A stretch of DNA of 64,000 nt. It comes from Klenkia taihuensis. Its GTDB lineage: Bacteria > Actinomycetota > Actinomycetes > Mycobacteriales > Geodermatophilaceae. The notes beneath the pieces are model-generated. The model was not told where the DNA came from. It saw only the letters and a list, made by a program, of their open reading frames with translations, and did no database searches. Location of the stretch: NCBI RefSeq assembly GCF_900112525.1, contig NZ_FOMD01000002.1, positions 434,001 to 498,000 of the forward strand, read 5' to 3'. Both the position numbers and the translations under genes were made by a program. Positions 60,196 to 64,000 of this stretch are shown here, in pieces; positions within the stretch are counted from its first letter, which is position 1; each line of letters begins with the position of its first letter.

Positions 60196-60337
60196 GCCCA
60201 GGGCGCGCGCAGAAGGGGTTGCGCCCGCGCTGCGCCCGGGGAGACGGGGGTCACGGCGGTCACTAGGGTCGTGCGCGAGGCAGCGTCGCCGGTCCCCGCC
60301 GGCCGACGCCCGACCCGTCGACCGATGCGAGGAAGCG

Positions 60338-62299
60338 ATGAGCGACGCCCAGAGCCTGACCGACGAGATCCCCGCCGGCGGCGTGTTCGAGCCGCCCGCC
60401 GAGCTCGCCCAGCACGCCAACGTCACGGCCGACACCTACCGGAGGGCCGAGGAGGACCGGCTGGGCTTCTGGGCCGAGGCGGCCCGGCGGCTGGAGTGGT
60501 CCAGGCCCTGGGACGAGGTCCTGGACTGGAGCAACCCGCCCTTCGCGAAGTGGTTCGTGGGCGGCGAGCTCAACGTCGCGGCCAACTGCGTGGACCGCCA
60601 CGTCGCCGCCGGCAACGGCGAGAAGGTCGCCTACCACTGGGTGGGCGAGCCCGGTGACACCCGCACCATCACCTACGCCCAGCTCAAGGACGAGGTCAGC
60701 AAGGCCGCGAACGCGCTGCTCTCCCTCGGCGTGCAGGCCGGCGACCGGGTGGCGATCTACCTGCCGATGATCCCCGAGGCGGTCATCTCGATGCTGGCCT
60801 GCGCCCGCATCGGCGCCGTCCACATGGTCGTGTTCGGCGGCTTCTCCCCCGACGCGCTGGCCTCCCGCATCGAGGACGCCGGCGCGCGCGTGGTCGTCAC
60901 GGCCGACGGCGGGTTCCGCCGGGGCGCTCCGAGCGCGCTCAAGCCCGCCGTCGACGAGGCGCTGACCAAGGTCGGCGGCGTCGAGCACGTCCTGGTGGTC
61001 AAGCGCACCGAGCAGGACGTCGACTGGACCGGGGGCCGCGACCAGTGGTGGCACGACCTGGTCGACGGGCAGTCCACCGAGCACGAGGCGCAGCCCTTCG
61101 ACGCCGAGCACCCGCTCTACATCATGTACACCTCGGGCACGACGGCGAAGCCCAAGGGCATCCTGCACACCTCGGGCGGCTACCTGACCCAGGTGTCGTA
61201 CACCCACTGGGGCACCTTCGACCTCAAGGCCGACACCGACGTCTTCTGGTGCGCCGCCGACGTGGCCTGGGTGACCGGCCACTCCTACATCGTCTACGGC
61301 CCGCTCTCCAACGGCGCCACCTCGGTGATGTACGAGGGCACCCCGGAGACCCCGCACCGCGGCCGCTGGTGGGAGATCGTCCAGCAGTACGGCGTGACGA
61401 TCCTCTACGCCGCCCCGACCGTCGTCCGCACCTTCATGAAGTGGGGCGCCCAGGAGCTGGAGCCCTTCGACACCTCGACCCTGCGGGTGCTCGGCTCGGT
61501 CGGCGAGCCGATCAACCCCGAGGCGTGGCTCTGGTACCGCAAGAACGTCGGCGGCGGGACGGCGACGGTCGTGGACACCTGGTGGCAGACCGAGACCGGC
61601 GCGCACATGATCGCCCCGATGCCCGGCGTGGTGGCCACCAAGCCCGGCTCGGCGCAGCGCGCGGTGCCCGGCATCTCGGCGTCCGTGGTCGACGAGGAGG
61701 GCAAGCCGGTCGAGCCCGGCGCCACCGGCTACCTGGTGCTCACCGAGCCGTGGCCGTCGATGCTGCGCACGATCTGGGGCTCCGACGAGCGGTACGTGGA
61801 CACCTACTGGTCCCGGTACGGCAAGGAGGTCTACTTCGCCGGCGACGGCGCCAAGCTCGACGAGGACGGCGACATCTGGCTGCTGGGCCGGGTGGACGAC
61901 GTGATGAACGTGTCCGGGCACCGCATCTCCACCACCGAGGTGGAGTCCGCGCTGGTCAGCCACCCGACCGTCGCCGAGGCCGCGGTGGTCGGCGCCACCG
62001 ACCCCACCACCGGGCAGGGCATCGTCGCCTTCGTCATCCTGCGCGGCGGGGCCGAGGACTCCGGCGACGACCTGGTCAAGGAGCTGCGCCAGCACGTGCG
62101 CAAGGAGATCGGCCCGATCGCCAGCCCGCGGCAGATCATGGTGGTGGCCGAGCTGCCCAAGACCCGCTCGGGCAAGATCATGCGCCGCCTGCTCCGGGAC
62201 GTCGCCGAGAACCGCGAGCTGGGCGACGTCTCCACCCTCACCGACTCCTCGGTGATGGACCTCATCGGGCAGCGGATGCCCGCCTCCTCCGAGGACTGA
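60338..62299 (+). CDS. acs: acetate-CoA ligase
   Basis: 653 residues, full length. It turns acetate, ATP and CoA into acetyl-CoA. [57 protein letters not shown] and the C-terminal Lys in [12 protein letters not shown] (the site of regulation by acetylation in other Acs proteins) are all present. ATG behind GAGGAAGC. A TAGGGT at 60264-60269 may be its -10 box. A hairpin terminator follows. The order acs - membrane protein - epoxide hydrolase-like - marP is as in Mycobacterium. Confidence 0.96.
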   Translation: MSDAQSLTDEIPAGGVFEPPAELAQHANVTADTYRRAEEDRLGFWAEAARRLEWSRPWDEVLDWSNPPFAKWFVGGELNVAANCVDRHVAAGNGEKVAYHWVGEPGDTRTITYAQLKDEVSKAANALLSLGVQAGDRVAIYLPMIPEAVISMLACARIGAVHMVVFGGFSPDALASRIEDAGARVVVTADGGFRRGAPSALKPAVDEALTKVGGVEHVLVVKRTEQDVDWTGGRDQWWHDLVDGQSTEHEAQPFDAEHPLYIMYTSGTTAKPKGILHTSGGYLTQVSYTHWGTFDLKADTDVFWCAADVAWVTGHSYIVYGPLSNGATSVMYEGTPETPHRGRWWEIVQQYGVTILYAAPTVVRTFMKWGAQELEPFDTSTLRVLGSVGEPINPEAWLWYRKNVGGGTATVVDTWWQTETGAHMIAPMPGVVATKPGSAQRAVPGISASVVDEEGKPVEPGATGYLVLTEPWPSMLRTIWGSDERYVDTYWSRYGKEVYFAGDGAKLDEDGDIWLLGRVDDVMNVSGHRISTTEVESALVSHPTVAEAAVVGATDPTTGQGIVAFVILRGGAEDSGDDLVKELRQHVRKEIGPIASPRQIMVVAELPKTRSGKIMRRLLRDVAENRELGDVSTLTDSSVMDLIGQRMPASSED

Positions 62300-62306
62300 C
62301 GCGGGG

Positions 62307-62335
62307 GCGCAGGGGCAGCATTCCTGCCCCTGCGC
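62307..62335 (+). terminator. hairpin terminator after acs
   Basis: A perfect 12-base stem, GCGCAGGGGCAG (62307-62318) with CTGCCCCTGCGC (62324-62335), and a 5-base loop CATTC, 8 bases after the acs stop. There is no U-tract. Confidence 0.85.
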
Positions 62336-62423
62336 ACTCCACGTCGGGCCGGTGGGGGCCGGATGAGGCACGATCATGGTTCGAGAGCGCGGTCCCGCCG
62401 CGTCGCACCACCGAGGAGAACCC

Positions 62424-62927
62424 GTGGCCCACAGCGCCCCCACCACTCGCCTGTCCGGTCAGCCGGCCGGCCCCGTGGAGCCCTCCGTCGGCTCGCTGGT
62501 GCAGAGCGCCATGTCCGACGTCTCCACGCTGATCCGCAACGAGGTCGAGCTGGCCAAGGCCGAGATCGGCGGCTCGGTCAAGAAGGTCGGCATCGGCGGC
62601 GGGCTCATCGCCGTCGGCGGCGTCATGGCCCTGTACTGCTCGATCTTCCTGTTCATCGGCATCGCCGAGCTGCTCACCTGGCTGGGGCTGCCCCGCTTCG
62701 TGTCCTACTTCATCGTGTTCGGGGCGCTGCTCCTGCTGGCGGGCCTGCTGGTGCTGGTCGGCATCCGGTTCACCAAGAAGTTCCGCAAGCCCGAGCGCAC
62801 CATCGAGACGCTCAAGGACCTGCCCGACGTCATGCGCCGCGAGGCCCCGGGCCAGCGCCAGCACGACCTGCCGGTGGTCCGCGACGGGCACATCGAGCGC
62901 GCCGCCCCGCACGCCCGGCTGGGGTGA
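62424..62927 (+). CDS. phage-holin-like (Phage_holin_3_6/DUF1469) membrane protein
   Basis: 167 residues. VGSLVQSAMSDVSTLIRNEV with ELAKAEI is the amphipathic family stretch, followed by two spans (IAVGGVMALYCSIFLFIGIA; FVSYFIVFGALLLLAGLLVL) and a charged tail with FRKPERTIETLKDLPDVMRR. Despite the family name it is a chromosomal actinobacterial protein of unknown function. GTG start behind GAGGAGAA. Its stop overlaps the next gene's start by GTGA. Confidence 0.87.
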   Translation: MAHSAPTTRLSGQPAGPVEPSVGSLVQSAMSDVSTLIRNEVELAKAEIGGSVKKVGIGGGLIAVGGVMALYCSIFLFIGIAELLTWLGLPRFVSYFIVFGALLLLAGLLVLVGIRFTKKFRKPERTIETLKDLPDVMRREAPGQRQHDLPVVRDGHIERAAPHARLG

Positions 62928-63835
62928 GCGCACCGGACGCGACCAGCGCGCTGGTCCCGGGGCCGTGGCGGCACCGGGACATCTCCGCCAACGGCGTCCG
63001 GCTGCACGCCGCCGAGGCCGGTGAGGGCCCGCTGGTGCTGCTCGTGCACGGCTACCCGCAGTTCTGGTGGGCCTGGCGGCACCAGCTCACCGCCCTGGCC
63101 GAGGCCGGTTTCCGCGCGGTGGCCGTGGACCTGCGCGGCTACGGCGGCAGCGACAAGCCACCCCGCGGGTACGACCTGCCCACCCTGTCGGCCGACGTCG
63201 CCGCGGTGGTGCGCGCCCTGGGCGAGCCCGACGCCGTCGTCGTCGGCCACGACTGGGGCGGGCTGGTGGCCTGGACGATGGCCGCGCTGCACCCCCGCAC
63301 CGTCCGCGGCCTGGTCGTGGTGTCCTCCGCGCACCCCCGGGAGCTGCGCGCGGGCATGACCGACGCCGCGCAGCGGCACGCCTCCCGCTACGCGCTGCGC
63401 TACCAGCTGCCCCGCCTCCCCGAGCGCCGCCTCACGCGCGACGACGACGACCCGGTGGCCGACCTGCTGCGCCGCTGGGCCGGGCCCTCGTGGGTGCACA
63501 CCACCGACTTCGCCGACGCGGTGGCCCGCTACCGCGACGCCGCCCGCATCCCGCAGGCCGCCTACGGCGCGATGGAGTTCCACCGCTGGGCCTTCCGCTC
63601 GCAGTTCCGGCCCGACGGGCTGCGCTACGCCCGCCGGATGACCGCGCCGGTCACCGCACCCACCCTGCAGCTGCACGGCACCCTCGACCCGTGCGTGCTG
63701 CCCCGCACCGCAGCCGGGTCCGGCCGCTACGTGGCCGGGGCGTACGAGTGGCGCGAGCTGGCCGGCGTGGGCCACTTCCCGCACGAGGAGACCCCCGACG
63801 TCGTCAGCGAGGCCATCGCCGCCTGGGCCCGTTGA
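62924..63835 (+). CDS. alpha/beta hydrolase, epoxide hydrolase (EphE)-like
   Basis: 303 residues. The oxyanion HGYP motif occurs in LVHGYPQFWWAWRHQ; the nucleophile Asp is in VVGHDWGGLVAW, which favours epoxide hydrolase over esterase; the His is in GVGHFPHEETP. The place next to marP and after acs is the same as that of ephE in Mycobacterium tuberculosis, so a common origin is likely. Substrate unknown. Coupled by GTGA to the holin-like gene; its stop abuts the convergent marP stop. Confidence 0.88.
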   Translation: MSAPDATSALVPGPWRHRDISANGVRLHAAEAGEGPLVLLVHGYPQFWWAWRHQLTALAEAGFRAVAVDLRGYGGSDKPPRGYDLPTLSADVAAVVRALGEPDAVVVGHDWGGLVAWTMAALHPRTVRGLVVVSSAHPRELRAGMTDAAQRHASRYALRYQLPRLPERRLTRDDDDPVADLLRRWAGPSWVHTTDFADAVARYRDAARIPQAAYGAMEFHRWAFRSQFRPDGLRYARRMTAPVTAPTLQLHGTLDPCVLPRTAAGSGRYVAGAYEWRELAGVGHFPHEETPDVVSEAIAAWAR

Positions 63836-64000
63836 TCACTCGCAGGGGCCGGTGTCGACCGGGGTGCTGGCGCCCGAGCCCTGGGTGACGGCGTCGGCCA
63901 CCTCGGCGTCGGTCAGCGCGTAGCCGGTGTCGGGGTCGTCGACCGCGGAGGCGAAGACGACGCCCAGCACCGACCCGTCCGACGCCAGCAGCGGACCGCC
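63836..64000 (-). CDS. marP: MarP-type membrane serine protease, C-terminal fragment
   Basis: The final 54 residues only; the gene continues beyond the window. GGPLLASDGSVLGVVFASAV matches the end of the protease domain of MarP, where the catalytic Ser lies just before GGP. DDPDTGYALTDAEVADAV and the C-terminal VDTGPC are also typical. MarP helps resist acid and oxidative stress in Mycobacterium. Its position next to an EphE-like gene supports the call. Confidence 0.85.
   Translation of the reverse strand, partial: GGPLLASDGSVLGVVFASAVDDPDTGYALTDAEVADAVTQGSGASTPVDTGPCE

Noticed and set aside
62424-62927. Prophage signal from the holin-like gene
   Set aside because: This family is a common chromosomal actinobacterial membrane protein, and no other phage genes are near.
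1-64000. tRNA, rRNA, CRISPR arrays, insertion sequences or attachment sites
   Set aside because: No tRNA-like arms, no rRNA stretches, no regularly spaced repeats and no transposase or integrase genes were seen in any part.

Overview
The window is very GC-rich DNA from an actinobacterium. Evidence for this: third codon positions are almost always G or C, GTG starts are common, genes are joined by GTGA/ATGA overlaps, and the gene content includes a mycothiol-type DinB-fold protein, a MarP-type protease, a class F sortase and LAxTG wall-sorting signals. The mix of genes (DUF2254, DUF2243/CtaG, XRE-TetR, B12 genes with fused CobI-CobJ) fits the Geodermatophilaceae (Blastococcus/Modestobacter/Geodermatophilus). 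That placement is an inference from style, not from a marker gene. I see no rRNA, tRNA, CRISPR array, prophage or insertion sequence, and no gene-free stretch longer than about 300 bases.

Layout. 0-2.7 kb: end of argG, a DUF1232 membrane protein, an aldo/keto reductase and a degenerate Fic-fold protein. 2.7-4.5 kb: histidine phosphatase-cobU-cobS. 4.5-8.8 kb (minus): cobN under a cobalamin riboswitch, then an FKBP lipoprotein. 8.8-12.2 kb: a PAS/GAF/SpoIIE phosphatase and a divergent wall-anchored delta-60-repeat protein. 12.3-17.2 kb: an acyl-CoA ligase, a cyclase-family hydrolase, an XRE-TetR regulator and an acyl-CoA dehydrogenase, probably one catabolic regulon. 17.3-24.2 kb: mixed housekeeping, including a membrane protein with a sigma-factor-like N-terminus. 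24.3-27.6 kb: cobG-cobH-cobIJ. 27.6-28.7 kb: a DUF559 gene bracketed by two related hairpins. 28.7-31.3 kb: MFS, PilZ and HAD genes. 30.7-34.5 kb (minus): def-cobL-cobM-cobK-HAD. 34.5-35.4 kb: cobD. 35.5-39.9 kb: MocR regulator, plsC-cobQ-DUF1810. 40-49.6 kb: a lamin-tail wall protein, many small enzymes, CtaG/DUF2243, an AbrB-type permease, and a regulator with two tandem membrane proteins. 49.6-57.5 kb: a second cobalamin riboswitch driving ChlI/D-type chelatase-cobO-cobB-cobE-cobC-cobT-cobA. 57.5-64 kb: class F sortase with a secreted partner, a lower-GC orphan gene, acs, a holin-like protein, an EphE-like hydrolase and the end of marP.

How the genes work together. The cob genes form a nearly complete oxygen-dependent B12 pathway. 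CobA, CobI/J, CobG, CobM, CobK, CobL and CobH build hydrogenobyrinate and CobB amidates it. CobN plus the ChlI/D-like motor inserts cobalt. CobO adenosylates, CobQ amidates, and CobD (with CobC) adds the aminopropanol arm. CobU, CobT, CobS and perhaps the histidine phosphatase assemble the lower loop. CobF, a cobalt reductase and BluB are not seen. Both chelatase parts sit behind cobalamin riboswitches whose last hairpin is nearly identical and appears to cover the ribosome-binding site.

Most unusual features: a near-perfect palindromic repeat read in frame as the N-terminus of CobE, with a decayed copy behind cobD; the hairpin-bracketed DUF559 gene; the sigma-like membrane fusion; and three strong operator-like palindromes.
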